From JACDDK01 sp038198445 (GTDB lineage Bacteria; Actinomycetota; Rubrobacteria; Rubrobacterales; Rubrobacteraceae), in assembly GCA_038198445.1 (NCBI GenBank), contig JBBPZZ010000032.1, positions 1-22,805 of the forward strand: a stretch of DNA of 22,805 nucleotides, written 5' to 3'. Positions 14,416-22,476 of this stretch are shown one piece after another (the stretch's first letter is position 1; each line of letters starts with the position of its first letter). Under the pieces are notes generated by a model. That model did not search any database. It was not told the origin of the DNA and worked only from the letters and a program-made list of their open reading frames with translations. A program made the translations under genes and the position numbers.

Positions 14416-16197
14416 ATGGACTATCGTAACATCGCTATCATCGCGCACGTAGATCACGGGAAGACTACGCTCGTGGACGGGATGCTGACACAGACCCTCG
14501 ACCTCGGCCACGGACAGGAGATCGCCGAGCGCGCCATGGACAGCAACGCCCTGGAGAAGGAGCGCGGCATCACGATCCTGTCCAAGAACACCGCCGTGGA
14601 GTATGGCGGCGTGAAGATCAATATAGTGGATACGCCCGGACATGCCGATTTCGGCGGAGAGGTCGAGCGCGTGCTCGGTATGGTGGACGGCTGCCTGCTG
14701 CTGGTGGACGCGGCTGAAGGACCGATGCCGCAGACGCGCTTCGTGCTGCGGAAGGCTATCGAACTGGGCCTCAAGCCAATCGTGGTCATCAACAAGATCG
14801 ACCGGCAGGACGCCCGGCCGGAGGAGGTCGTAGACCTGACCTTCGACCTGATGGCCGAGTTGGGCGCTTCGGACGAGCAGCTCGATTTCCCGATCCTCTA
14901 CGCAATCGCGCGTGAGGGGCGGGTTTTCGAGAATCTGAATGAGCCGCGGGAGGACATGCGGGAGCTATTCGAGACGATACTGGCCCAGATCCCCGCCCCC
15001 GAGGTGGGCCTCGCGGACCCCTTCCAGATGCTCGTCGCCAACCTCGACTATTCGGACTATCTCGGGCGCATCGTGGTGGGGAGGATTCGACGGGGCAAGG
15101 TCCGGCGCGGAGAGTTCGTTAACTTGATCCACAAGGACGGTACGATGACGAAGACGCGCGTGGTTCAGCCCTTCACGCACCTCGGACTGCATCGTATCGA
15201 GGCCGATGAGGTGGGCGCGGGCGACATCGTGGCCCTATCCGGCATCGAGGACGCCCAGATCGGTGAGACGGTCGCCGACCTCGCCGACCCCGAGGCGCTG
15301 CCTATCATCACCGTGGACGCGCCGACGGTTAGCATGGTGTTCCAGCCCAACACCAGCCCCTTCGCGGGCAAGGAGGGCAAGTACGTTACGTCGCGCCACC
15401 TCTACGACCGCCTGAAGCGTGAGGTGCAGACCAACGTGTCCCTGCGCGTCGAGGAGCTGCGGCCCGACGAGTTCAAGGTCTCCGGGCGCGGGGAGTTGCA
15501 CCTTTCCATCCTGCTGGAGACCATGCGCCGCGAGGGATACGAGGTGCAGGTAGGCTCGCCGCAGGTCATCACGCGGGAAATCGACGGCAAGCGCCACGAG
15601 CCGATCGAGCATCTGGTGATCGACGTACCGGAGCAGTTCGCCTCGAACCTGATCGGGGTCCTTTCCAGCCGCAAGGGCCAGCTCGCCGACATGGAGCCAC
15701 AGGGCTCCCGCATGCGGATAGAGTTCAAGATCCCATCCCGCGCCCTGTTCGGATTCCGCACGCAGTTCCTGTCGATGACGCAGGGCGAGGGCATCATGAA
15801 CCATGTCTACGATGGCTACGCGCCGTGGGCGGGCGACCTCAAGACCCGCCAGAACGGCAGCCTGGTGGCGATGGAGGCTGGGAGCGCCTTCGCCTACTCC
15901 ATCTGGAAGTTGCAGGAGCGCGGCAGCTTCTTCATAACGCCCGCTACCGAGGTCTATGTCGGCATGGTCGTGGGCGAGAACAGCCGCGAGAACGACCTGA
16001 ACATCAACGTGTGCAAGAACAAGAAGCTAACCAACGTCCGCTCGGCGGGCGCGGACGACGCGCTGAACCTCACGCCGGTACGCAAGATGACCCTCGAAGA
16101 CGCGCTCGAATACATCGGCGAGGACGAGCTGGTCGAGATCACCCCATCCTCCATCCGGCTGCGTAAAAAGATCCTCGAACCCAATATGCGTAAGTAA
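14416..16197 (+). CDS. typA: Translational GTPase TypA/BipA
   Basis: This is a 593-residue ribosome-associated GTPase of the elongation-factor family. G1 is AHVDHGKT at residues 10-17, G2 holds RGITI at 50-54, G3 is DTPGH at 72-76 and G4 is NKID at 126-129. The EF-Tu-like domain 2 and the EF-G-like domains follow. GRGELHLSILLETMRREGYE is the typical domain III segment, and YDGYAPWAGDLKTRQNGSLV and NVCKNKKLTNVRSAG mark the TypA-specific C-terminal domain that binds the ribosome. Length fits the family (E. coli BipA is 607). BipA assists ribosome assembly and growth under cold and other stresses. Start ATG 14416 has AGGAGAG shortly before it. The gene looks intact and is a core gene bordering the accessory array. 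Confidence 0.97.
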   Translation: MDYRNIAIIAHVDHGKTTLVDGMLTQTLDLGHGQEIAERAMDSNALEKERGITILSKNTAVEYGGVKINIVDTPGHADFGGEVERVLGMVDGCLLLVDAAEGPMPQTRFVLRKAIELGLKPIVVINKIDRQDARPEEVVDLTFDLMAELGASDEQLDFPILYAIAREGRVFENLNEPREDMRELFETILAQIPAPEVGLADPFQMLVANLDYSDYLGRIVVGRIRRGKVRRGEFVNLIHKDGTMTKTRVVQPFTHLGLHRIEADEVGAGDIVALSGIEDAQIGETVADLADPEALPIITVDAPTVSMVFQPNTSPFAGKEGKYVTSRHLYDRLKREVQTNVSLRVEELRPDEFKVSGRGELHLSILLETMRREGYEVQVGSPQVITREIDGKRHEPIEHLVIDVPEQFASNLIGVLSSRKGQLADMEPQGSRMRIEFKIPSRALFGFRTQFLSMTQGEGIMNHVYDGYAPWAGDLKTRQNGSLVAMEAGSAFAYSIWKLQERGSFFITPATEVYVGMVVGENSRENDLNINVCKNKKLTNVRSAGADDALNLTPVRKMTLEDALEYIGEDELVEITPSSIRLRKKILEPNMRK

Positions 16198-16218
16198 CTT
16201 TTCGCGTAGACGCTGAAT

Positions 16219-16237
16219 GCGCGGAGATGTTCCGCGC
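16219..16237. terminator. Strong hairpin between convergent typA and kinase genes
   Basis: GCGCGGA (16219-16225) and TCCGCGC (16231-16237) form a perfect 7-bp GC-rich stem with a 5-base loop, 22 bases after the typA stop and in the gap between converging genes. No T run follows on either strand, so it may be a factor-assisted or weak two-way terminator. A T6 run at about 16296 is too far away to belong to it. Confidence 0.4.
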
Positions 16238-16321
16238 TGGCTTACCTTCTGAATTTGCTTTGGGGAGTCTTCCGCTGTTGGCTTTGCGCTTTCGGTTTTT
16301 TATGCGGCGAGCCCCACTTTC

Positions 16322-17686
16322 TTACTGTCTGGGCAGCTTCAGGCGGAAGATGGCTCCGCCGCCTTCCGCCGCGCTCTCCGCGGAGAGGCCGCCGCCCTGG
16401 GCAAGGGCGAGATCTCGGGCGATTGAGAGCCCGAGGCCCGTGCCGCCGCCCGCGCGGGTGCGGGCTTCGTCGGTCCGGTAGAAGCGGTCGAATATACGCG
16501 GCAGGTGTTCCGTCGGGACGCCGGGTCCCGTGTCCGCGACACTGGCCTCCACACCGTCATCGAGGCGGCGGCCGGAGACTGTTATGGCGCCTCCCTTGGG
16601 TGTGTAGCGCGTGGCGTTATCGAGGAGGGCGGTCAGGACCTGGGCGGTGCGCTCCGGATCTCCACGGGCCGGTAGTTGGTCCGGGACTTCCACCTCCAGG
16701 CGGACGCCCTCGTTCGCGGCGCGTTTGAGAAACCGTCCCGCCGTCTCGGCCGCGACGACGGAGAGGTCGAAGGGTTTGTTCTCCACGTCGAGTCTTCCAG
16801 CGTCGAATCGGGCCAGGAGGAGCAGGTCCGAGAGCAGGTCGTTCATCCGGTCGATTTCGGAGAGCTGATCGTCGACGATCTCTTCGTTGTCGGGGTCGGT
16901 TGGATGGCGCTTGATGACCTCCGCGCCTATTTTGACGAGCGCCAGGGGAGTCTTTAGCTCGTGGGAGGCGTCGGCGACGAAGGTGCGCTGGCGCTGGAAG
17001 GAGTCCACTACCGGCTGCATCGCCCGTCGGGACATGAAGAGACCGCCGATCCCCGCCAGCAAGAGGGCTCCGAAGCCGACGAGAACCAGGGTAATGAGTA
17101 AGTCTTCCACCATCTCATCGACCACCCATCGAGACTGCGCGGCCTGCACGACGGCTATCGTCTCGCCCGACTCTCCGGTCACGGGGACGCTTACGACCCG
17201 AACCCCGCCTTCGGAGCCCTCGATAGTCTCGGCGCGCGGAGTCCCTTCTTGTTCGGCCTTCCACGCCGCGCCGGTGGAAGGAAGTCCCAGGGAGGAAGAG
17301 GGGGAGCTGGGGTCCGCAACCCTGCCGTATATCTCTCCGTCGCTGTCGATGGATCCACGGTGCGAGCCATTGGGCGGGACTACGAATACCACGATGCCGG
17401 TCCTAGCATCGGAGTGAAGGTATCGTGGAGAATCGGAGGGCGGGTTGTGCTTCTCGACGCTCTTTACTTCCGGTCCTCTAGCCGGGGTATTCGCTTCCGG
17501 CCCTCCCGGCCCGTGGTTCCGCGCGAAGCCCGCCACGCCCTGCGCCTTCTGCATAAGCTGCTCGTCCTGCTGGCGGGTGAGCTGGTTGGAGAAACTGCCG
17601 ATCACGATGACTCCGAACAGGACCAGGATGAGCGCGAGTATCCCCACGTAACCCAGTGTGAGCCGTCTGCGGATTCGTTCGAGCAT
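16322..17686 (-). CDS. Membrane sensor histidine kinase
   Basis: This is a 454-residue sensor kinase. A first membrane helix spans about residues 11-30 and a second about 195-217; between them lies an extracytoplasmic domain of about 165 residues rich in Pro, Ser and Gly. The H box is FVADASHELKTPL with phospho-accepting His242. The ATPase boxes are LLDNATRYTP (Asn357), VADTGPGVP (Asp385), RFYRTDEART and GGGTGLGLSIA. Only about 25 residues separate the second helix from His242, so there is no room for a normal HAMP linker. It starts 9 bases after the stop of the response regulator, with GGAG before the ATG, so the two form an operon. The signal is unknown. The P-type ATPase gene lies beyond the regulator in the opposite direction. 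Confidence 0.95.
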   Translation of the reverse strand: MLERIRRRLTLGYVGILALILVLFGVIVIGSFSNQLTRQQDEQLMQKAQGVAGFARNHGPGGPEANTPARGPEVKSVEKHNPPSDSPRYLHSDARTGIVVFVVPPNGSHRGSIDSDGEIYGRVADPSSPSSSLGLPSTGAAWKAEQEGTPRAETIEGSEGGVRVVSVPVTGESGETIAVVQAAQSRWVVDEMVEDLLITLVLVGFGALLLAGIGGLFMSRRAMQPVVDSFQRQRTFVADASHELKTPLALVKIGAEVIKRHPTDPDNEEIVDDQLSEIDRMNDLLSDLLLLARFDAGRLDVENKPFDLSVVAAETAGRFLKRAANEGVRLEVEVPDQLPARGDPERTAQVLTALLDNATRYTPKGGAITVSGRRLDDGVEASVADTGPGVPTEHLPRIFDRFYRTDEARTRAGGGTGLGLSIARDLALAQGGGLSAESAAEGGGAIFRLKLPRQ

Positions 17687-17695
17687 TGCTCCGCT

Positions 17696-18388
17696 TTAGG
17701 GCCGGGGCTCGAAGGTGTAGCCTACGCCGCGAACGGTGCGGATGCGCGAGGGCTCCCCGTTCCGGTCGAGCTTCCTCCGCAAGTACGAGACGTACAGTTC
17801 GACCACGCTCGTCGATACCTCGCCGGGGACGCCCCAGACGGTATCGAGCAGGACCGAGCGCGAGAAGACCTGTCCAGGACGCTGCATCAGGGCGGCGAGG
17901 AGGGCGAACTCCTTGGCGGTCAGGTCTATCCGCTCGTCGCCCCGGCGGACGACGTGGCGTACCGGGTCCAGCACCACGTCGCCGGCACGCATCTCGTTCC
18001 CAGCCTCGCTGGTCCCGCGCGGCCTTCTGGTGAGCGCCCTCACCCGCGCCAGTAGCTCCGGGAGGGCGAAAGGTTTGGGGAGATAGTCGTAGGCCCCGGC
18101 GTCCAGGCCCTCCACCCGGTCTTCCACCTGTCCTCGGGCGGTGAGCATCAGGACGGGGGTGTGGACATCCGCCGCCCTCAGGCCGCGTATGATCTGCACA
18201 CCGCTGCGTTCGGGGAGCATCCAGTCAACAAGCAGGAGGTCGAAGGAGTCGTCGAGAGCCCGCGAAAGCCCGGTGCGGCCGTCGCCGGCCGTCTCCGCGA
18301 CGTACCCTTCCTCGCGCAGGACGCGGGCGAGCATCCGGGCCATCTTCTCCTCGTCCTCGATTATCAGGATGCGCGTCATCTTCCACAT
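17696..18388 (-). CDS. OmpR/PhoB-family response regulator
   Basis: This is a 230-residue response regulator. The receiver domain has ILIIEDEEKMARML at the start, phospho-accepting Asp55 in LLLVDWMLPE, Thr83 in MLTARG and Lys105 in YLPKPF. The C-terminal winged helix carries LTAKEFALLAALMQRPGQVF, VVELYVSYLRRKLD and IRTVRGVGYTFE, typical of OmpR-type DNA binding. ATG 18388 is chosen because AGGAGG lies 9 bases upstream; a second ATG three codons later is possible. It is the first gene of a two-gene operon with the sensor kinase. A palindromic repeat (TATGA, AAAC, TCATA) lies about 33 bases upstream of its start and again near 21954, and could be a target site, but this is untested. Confidence 0.96.
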   Translation of the reverse strand: MWKMTRILIIEDEEKMARMLARVLREEGYVAETAGDGRTGLSRALDDSFDLLLVDWMLPERSGVQIIRGLRAADVHTPVLMLTARGQVEDRVEGLDAGAYDYLPKPFALPELLARVRALTRRPRGTSEAGNEMRAGDVVLDPVRHVVRRGDERIDLTAKEFALLAALMQRPGQVFSRSVLLDTVWGVPGEVSTSVVELYVSYLRRKLDRNGEPSRIRTVRGVGYTFEPRP

Positions 18389-18412
18389 ACTAGCCTACCT
18401 CCTGGCTCACGG

Positions 18413-18436
18413 ACCGTTCCTATGAAAACTCATAAC
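18413..18436 (+). repeat. Dispersed repeat 'MKTHN', copy 1
   Basis: TCCTATGAAAACTCATAAC (18418-18436) recurs exactly at 21951-21969. The preceding ACCGT continues a match to a third, diverged copy at 21681. It contains the inverted repeat TATGA, AAAC, TCATA and, read as codons, starts a frame MKTHN that ends at a TAG after 11 residues. It lies upstream of the response regulator gene. Confidence 0.7.
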
Positions 18437-18716
18437 CCCGCGCAAGGAGGTTCATAGATCCGCCGTCCAGACTACCGGAGCAGGGGATGCAAAGACGAAG
18501 GAGACCTTTTGGAACTCAGGTGATAAGAACACCATTGTCAGGCTTACGCCGCTCAAGGAAGGTTCAGTAGAAAGCGGTTACCTCGCCGAGATCACCGTCG
18601 GCGTGGACCCGAGCGCGACCCCGGATCCCGTCGGTGCCGGCCCTGCGGGAGGACCAGCCGGCGGCAACGAGACCACGCAAGAAACGACGACGCAAGAGAC
18701 AACACAGTCATCGTAA
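18426..18716 (+). pseudogene. C-terminal remnant of a secreted or low-complexity protein
   Basis: An open frame of 96 codons lies between TGA 18423-18425 and TAA 18714-18716 but has no ATG, GTG or TTG start. Its text looks like real protein: GDAKTKETFWNSGDKNTIV, RLTPLKEGSVESGYLAEITV, then GVDPSATPDPVGAGPAGGPA and a Thr/Gln/Glu/Ser tail (NETTQETTTQETTQSS). Alternating hydrophobic and polar residues suggest a beta-rich domain with a flexible end, as in exported proteins. The N-terminus is missing, so it is probably the remains of a gene cut by a deletion or rearrangement at the repeat at 18418. No family was recognised. The opposite-strand frame over it shows no family features. Confidence 0.45.
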
Positions 18717-18966
18717 GCAGCGACGCCGTAGCCGTCGCGGCGATGAGCGAGCGCGACGGTCCAGCAGCTGCGGACATGACGGAAGTCTAACCTCTGTGGG
18801 AGCCGATCTTGAACGCGCGCAACCGCCCTCTCGACATTGATCGCGGTGTTGCTCATGCCTGTCCGGGGCCTCTCCGCACCGGTATCCCTCCGCCTCGGCT
18901 GGAGGTGGCCGCGGGATGTTTTGCGCTAAAGTGTAGGCTGCCGATCAATTAAGCAGGAGAGTGTGG
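18717..18966. other. Damaged non-coding stretch before the P-type ATPase gene
   Basis: No intact gene is seen. A frame near 18693-18790 reads NTVIVSSDAVAVAAMSERDG and ends MTEV then TAA. The last 16 bases (ATGACGGAAGTCTAAC) match 14 of 16 bases at 22012-22027, the end of the small MKTHN frame. This may be another piece of the same decayed element. TAAAGT near 18929 could be a -10 box for the ATPase gene, but no clear -35 goes with it. AGGAG at 18955-18959 is the ATPase ribosome site. Confidence 0.4.
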
Positions 18967-21492
18967 ATGGGCGAGATCTACGGTTTGACCGAGAGTGAAG
19001 CGCGGATCCGCCGGGAGCGGGGGCTGGGCAACGATACCGACATGAGGTCCAGCCGCTCGTACTGGGACATCGCCCGCGCGAACCTGTTCACCCCGTTCAA
19101 CAACATCCTGTTCGCCATCGGGCTCGCCCTCGTCGCCCTGGGACAGTACAACGACGCGCTCGTCAGCGCCGGGCTCGGCCTGGTGAACACCGCCATCAGC
19201 ACCTTCCAGGAGATCCGGGCAAAGCGCCAGCTCGACCGGATTTCCCTTATATCCAGCCCGAGGGTTACGGTGGTCCGGGAGGGGCGGGAGAAGGACGTCA
19301 CTCCGTCCGAGTTGGTAGTTGGCGACGTCGTGCGGGTCGGCGCCGGAGACCAGGTCGTCGTGGACGGGGTGATGGTCGGCGACGGCTTGCTGGAGATGGA
19401 CGAGTCGCTCTTGACCGGCGAGTCGGAGACGATCCGCAAGCGGGCCGGCGACCGGCTCTTCTCCGGCAGCTACGGTGTCACCGGAACGGGCTACCTGGAA
19501 GCCGAAAAGGTCGGGGCAGAGAGCTTCGCCAATCGGCTTACGACGACGGCCCGTGTCTTTCAGGTGACAAAAACACCCCTCCAGCGCAAGGTAGATTTCG
19601 TCGTCCGGTTGCAGACGCTGGTGGTGGTGATTATGAGCATCATCATCCTGGGAGCCGCCCTGCTGGAAGGGCTCTCGACCGTGCGCCTGGTGCAGGCCGC
19701 GGCGGTGTTGAGCGGGCAGGTGCCTTACGGTCTGTTCCTGATTACCGTGGTCTCCTACGCTCTGGGCGCCTCCGCCATGGCACGTCAGGGGGCACTGGTG
19801 CAGCAGGTCAACGCCGTCGAGTCGCTGAGCAACATAGACGTGCTGTGTATGGACAAGACCGGCACCCTGACCGCCAACCGTCTGGTCTTCGACGACGTTT
19901 TTCTCCTCGACGGGGCGAAGGCGGAAGGAGTGAGGGCGAAACTCGGCGACTTCGCGCGAAGCTTCTCCGCGAGCAATAAGACTGGCGAGGCCATCGTCGC
20001 CGGTGTGCCGGGCGAACGGCTCCCGACCACCGACGAGGTGCCTTTCGCCTCCGTCCGCAAGTGGAGCGCCCTGGCCTTCGACGGGCCGGAGCGTCGCAGG
20101 GGGGTCTACGTGCTCGGGGCGATAGAGATGCTCGAACCCCACCTGCCGACGGAGGCCGTCGCCTCCGACTCGCTGCTCTCGCGGCAGGCGCGGGCCTGGT
20201 CGGCACGGGGCCTGCGGGTGTTGCTCTTCGCCCACAACCCGGACGTCACGACTCTGCACGACGAGCGTGGGGGGCCGCGCCTCCCGCGGTTGGAGCCGCT
20301 CGCGGCGATCTCGCTCGGCGACGAGCTGCGCCCCGGCGCGGAGGAGACCATTGCCGCTTTCAAACAGCTTGGCCTGGAGCTGAAGATTATCTCCGGCGAC
20401 GACCCGCGTACCGTCGCCGCCCTGGCCCGTCAGGCTGGGTTCCCGGACGATATTAAGCTTGTCTCCGGGCCGGAGCTGGCGGCGATGGGTGACGAAGAGT
20501 TCGACCAGGCCGCCTCAGAGGCGACGGTTTTCGGGCGCATCGCCCCGGAGCAGAAAGACCGGCTGGTGGACGCCCTGATGCGGCGGGACCTGCGGGTCGC
20601 GATGATGGGGGACGGGGTCAACGACGTTCTGGCGCTCAAGAAAGCCTCATTGGGGATCGCGATGCAGAGCGGCAGCAGCGCCGCCCGGAACGTGGCCGAC
20701 ATGGTCTTGCTGAACGACTCCTTAGGCGTGTTGCGACCGGCGTTCGAAGAGGGACGGCGCATAATCGGCGGGATGATCAACGCGCTGTACCTTTTCCTGA
20801 CCCGCGTGGCGACGACTACCCTGATAATCATCGCCGTCACCATGGTTGGGTTGGATTTCCCGTTCGACCCGGCCCAGGTCGCCCTGACCACGTTCAGCGT
20901 GGGCGTGCCTTCGTTCTTCCTGACGTTGTGGGCACGCCCCCAACGGCTGGACGAGGACCTCCTGCCGTCCCTGGCGCGCTTCGTCTCCCCCGCCGCCCTG
21001 GCAGGCATGCTCATGGGCGTGGGCATCTACGTCGTCGACTACAACGTGGTGCTGAACAGTCCGCTGGTGCAGGGCGACCTTCCCGCGAGGATCCGGCAGG
21101 TGTACGAATCGTACACCGGGGTCTCCTTCGGGAGCGAGGGTTACAGGGACATCGTAGCCACCGTCACGGCCCAGGGCAGCCTCTCCATCTTCGTCTCCTG
21201 GATCGCCTGCTTTATCATCCTGTTCCTGGAACCACCCAGCCGCCTCTTTCTCGGCTGGCGCAAAGAGGTGAGCCCGGACAAACGACCGGCCTTCATGGCG
21301 GCGGGACTTTTCGTGCTGTTCCTCGTCATCTGGTCGGTGCCCCCGATCGGGTACTACTTCGGTATCCTGGTAAAGCCTTTCCCGATAACCATGATACTCA
21401 TGGTGCTGGCGGTGGTCTGGTTCTTCCTCGTCCGGGCCGTCTGGCGGGCAAACCTTTTCGAGCGCTTCCTGGGGTTGGACAAGGCTGAGTGA
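18967..21492 (+). CDS. HAD-family P-type ATPase, CtpE-like cation transporter
   Basis: This is an 841-residue P-type ATPase. LLTGES near residues 149-153 is the actuator loop, DKTGT at 296-300 holds the phosphorylated Asp, and MMGDGVND at 546-553 is the hinge motif. About ten membrane helices are arranged as in P2/P3-type pumps, with six after the phosphorylation domain. There are no N-terminal heavy-metal domains. Overall form resembles mycobacterial CtpE, a calcium-linked pump. The helix 4 motif, which is PEGL in calcium pumps, reads VPYGL at 252-256, and the nucleotide-domain KGAxE reads LGAIE. Ion choice is thus uncertain. ATG 18967 is preferred over GTG 18961 because AGGAG is 7 bases before it. 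It is divergent from the two-component operon and ends in a strong terminator. Confidence 0.93.
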   Translation: MGEIYGLTESEARIRRERGLGNDTDMRSSRSYWDIARANLFTPFNNILFAIGLALVALGQYNDALVSAGLGLVNTAISTFQEIRAKRQLDRISLISSPRVTVVREGREKDVTPSELVVGDVVRVGAGDQVVVDGVMVGDGLLEMDESLLTGESETIRKRAGDRLFSGSYGVTGTGYLEAEKVGAESFANRLTTTARVFQVTKTPLQRKVDFVVRLQTLVVVIMSIIILGAALLEGLSTVRLVQAAAVLSGQVPYGLFLITVVSYALGASAMARQGALVQQVNAVESLSNIDVLCMDKTGTLTANRLVFDDVFLLDGAKAEGVRAKLGDFARSFSASNKTGEAIVAGVPGERLPTTDEVPFASVRKWSALAFDGPERRRGVYVLGAIEMLEPHLPTEAVASDSLLSRQARAWSARGLRVLLFAHNPDVTTLHDERGGPRLPRLEPLAAISLGDELRPGAEETIAAFKQLGLELKIISGDDPRTVAALARQAGFPDDIKLVSGPELAAMGDEEFDQAASEATVFGRIAPEQKDRLVDALMRRDLRVAMMGDGVNDVLALKKASLGIAMQSGSSAARNVADMVLLNDSLGVLRPAFEEGRRIIGGMINALYLFLTRVATTTLIIIAVTMVGLDFPFDPAQVALTTFSVGVPSFFLTLWARPQRLDEDLLPSLARFVSPAALAGMLMGVGIYVVDYNVVLNSPLVQGDLPARIRQVYESYTGVSFGSEGYRDIVATVTAQGSLSIFVSWIACFIILFLEPPSRLFLGWRKEVSPDKRPAFMAAGLFVLFLVIWSVPPIGYYFGILVKPFPITMILMVLAVVWFFLVRAVWRANLFERFLGLDKAE

Positions 21493-21495
21493 TGC

Positions 21496-21524
21496 CTCCA
21501 CGGCGAGGTTTCCGTGGAGTTTTT
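21496..21524 (+). terminator. Intrinsic terminator of the P-type ATPase gene
   Basis: CTCCACGG (21496-21503), an 8-base loop, and CCGTGGAG (21512-21519) form a perfect 8-bp stem followed at once by TTTTT (21520-21524). It begins 3 bases after the ATPase stop codon, a textbook rho-independent terminator. Confidence 0.9.
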
Positions 21525-21680
21525 ATCGCCTAAGACCTGGAGAACGACGGCCGCGCACAACGGCACATCCCATCCGGTGGTTTCGACCCGAAGGCTACGC
21601 CCAGCCCGTCCGCCGAAAGCACTACACTCGACGGGCCGTCTTACGATATCCAACCTCAACGTCGCGAACACCGTGACGCA
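21525..21680. other. Non-coding or decayed stretch after the ATPase terminator
   Basis: No intact gene is seen. A plus-strand frame with GGFDPKATPSPSAESTTLDG stays open through here into the repeat at 21681 and may be the decayed end of an old gene, but it has no start codon, ribosome site or recognisable family. Confidence 0.4.
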
Positions 21681-21704
21681 ACCGTTCCCGTGAAAACGTA
21701 TAGG
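21681..21704 (+). repeat. Dispersed repeat 'MKTHN', copy 3 (diverged)
   Basis: ACCGTTCCCGTGAAAACGTATAGG resembles copy 1: ACCGTTCC and TGAAAAC match exactly, and the rest differs at a few bases. It has GTG where the other copies have ATG, giving a frame VKTYRP. The inverted repeat of the other copies is not preserved here. Confidence 0.55.
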
Positions 21705-21958
21705 CCAGACTCAAGACCTCCGCGAGAAGGCTCCAGAGGTCAGCCGCACCATAGAACGGCATCCCAAACCGACGGGAGATCTACCTGTACCTCTACGAAT
21801 TTGCCATCGTGCCCTGCGTAGAGGAGATCTTGCACGGTCGCTGGGAGGAGGCTCACGAGACCTTCGAGCGGATGCGCGAGAAGGTGGAGGCCCGTTTCCT
21901 GCGAGGAGATTGTTCCGATATGCGGGATACGGCGCCGGTAGTCCGGGCGATCCTATGA
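21690..21958 (+). pseudogene. Frameshifted small gene of unknown family
   Basis: Three adjoining frames together read like one protein of about 88 residues. Frame 1 from GTG 21690 gives VKTYRP. Frame 2 from about 21712 gives QDLREKAPEVSRTIERHPKP. Frame 3 from about 21776 gives EIYLYLYEFAIVPCVEEIL, then HGRWEEAHETFERMREKVEA and RFLRGD, ending at TGA 21956-21958. The helical, charged pattern and the conserved-looking YEFAIVPCVEEILHGRWEEA stretch suggest a once-real soluble helical protein. Two single-base shifts are needed to rebuild it. Its stop overlaps the ATG of repeat copy 2. No family was recognised. A sequencing error is an alternative, but two shifts and damaged repeats nearby favour decay. 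Confidence 0.5.
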
Positions 21959-21969
21959 AAACTCATAAC
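21951..21969 (+). repeat. Dispersed repeat 'MKTHN', copy 2, with a 23-codon frame
   Basis: This is identical over 19 bases to copy 1 at 18418-18436. From its ATG (21955) a short frame runs to TAA at 22024-22026, reading MKTHNVVQDLSQPYDP then GLPMTEV. VVQDL resembles QDLRE in the damaged gene just upstream, so this may be a truncated second copy of that gene's start. No good ribosome site precedes it, so expression is doubtful. Confidence 0.65.
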
Positions 21970-22041
21970 GTCGTCCAAGACCTTTCACAGCCCTATGATC
22001 CAGGATTACCGATGACAGAGGTCTAACGCAAAGGAGGAAAT

Positions 22042-22476
22042 GTGGAAGATGTAGCCAGAAAGATACCCGCCGCGAGTCTATCGAGGAGGTTGACCGTATG
22101 GGGGGCCTCCCTAATCGGGGTTATAGCCCTGATACACCTGATCGTAACCCCTGAATACTTCGAGTTCGCCGTCTACCTGGGGCTCCTATTCGTCGCCAAC
22201 TTCCTCGGCTCGGCCGCCTCGGCCATCGGAATCTACCGGCGCTCGCGGTGGGGCTGGCCGCTGGGCCTCGTTATGGTCGGCGGCGCTTTCGTCATGTATG
22301 TGGAGAGCCGCACCATCGGCCTGCCGGGTCTTAACGAGGGATGGCTCGACCCTCCGGGCGTCCTCTCTCTGGTCCTGGAAGCCGCCTTTGTGTCGCTGTA
22401 CCTTCGCGGTATCTCACAGAGGAGGACCCGTAACGCCGGTAAAGGGCTGGCGGATGAGATGGGAGCAGAACGATGA
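22042..22476 (+). CDS. Small four-helix membrane protein, unknown function
   Basis: This is a 144-residue integral membrane protein with four hydrophobic segments at about residues 18-35, 41-63, 70-87 and 106-122. A short positively charged N-terminus and a polar C-terminal tail both suit a cytoplasmic location. GIYRRSRWGWPLGLVMVGGA places basic residues and a Trp-rich turn between helices 2 and 3. It starts with GTG 22042 after a strong AAAGGAGG site. Its stop overlaps the next gene's start as ATGA, so the two are translationally coupled. I do not recognise the family. The neighbour is a membrane-anchored protein with a long flexible linker, so the pair may form an envelope or redox unit, but that is a guess. 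Confidence 0.75.
   Translation: MEDVARKIPAASLSRRLTVWGASLIGVIALIHLIVTPEYFEFAVYLGLLFVANFLGSAASAIGIYRRSRWGWPLGLVMVGGAFVMYVESRTIGLPGLNEGWLDPPGVLSLVLEAAFVSLYLRGISQRRTRNAGKGLADEMGAER

Noticed and set aside
18949..20259. Long minus-strand open frame (436 codons) opposite the P-type ATPase
   Set aside because: It shows no recognisable domain and mirrors the third-position GC bias of the ATPase gene.
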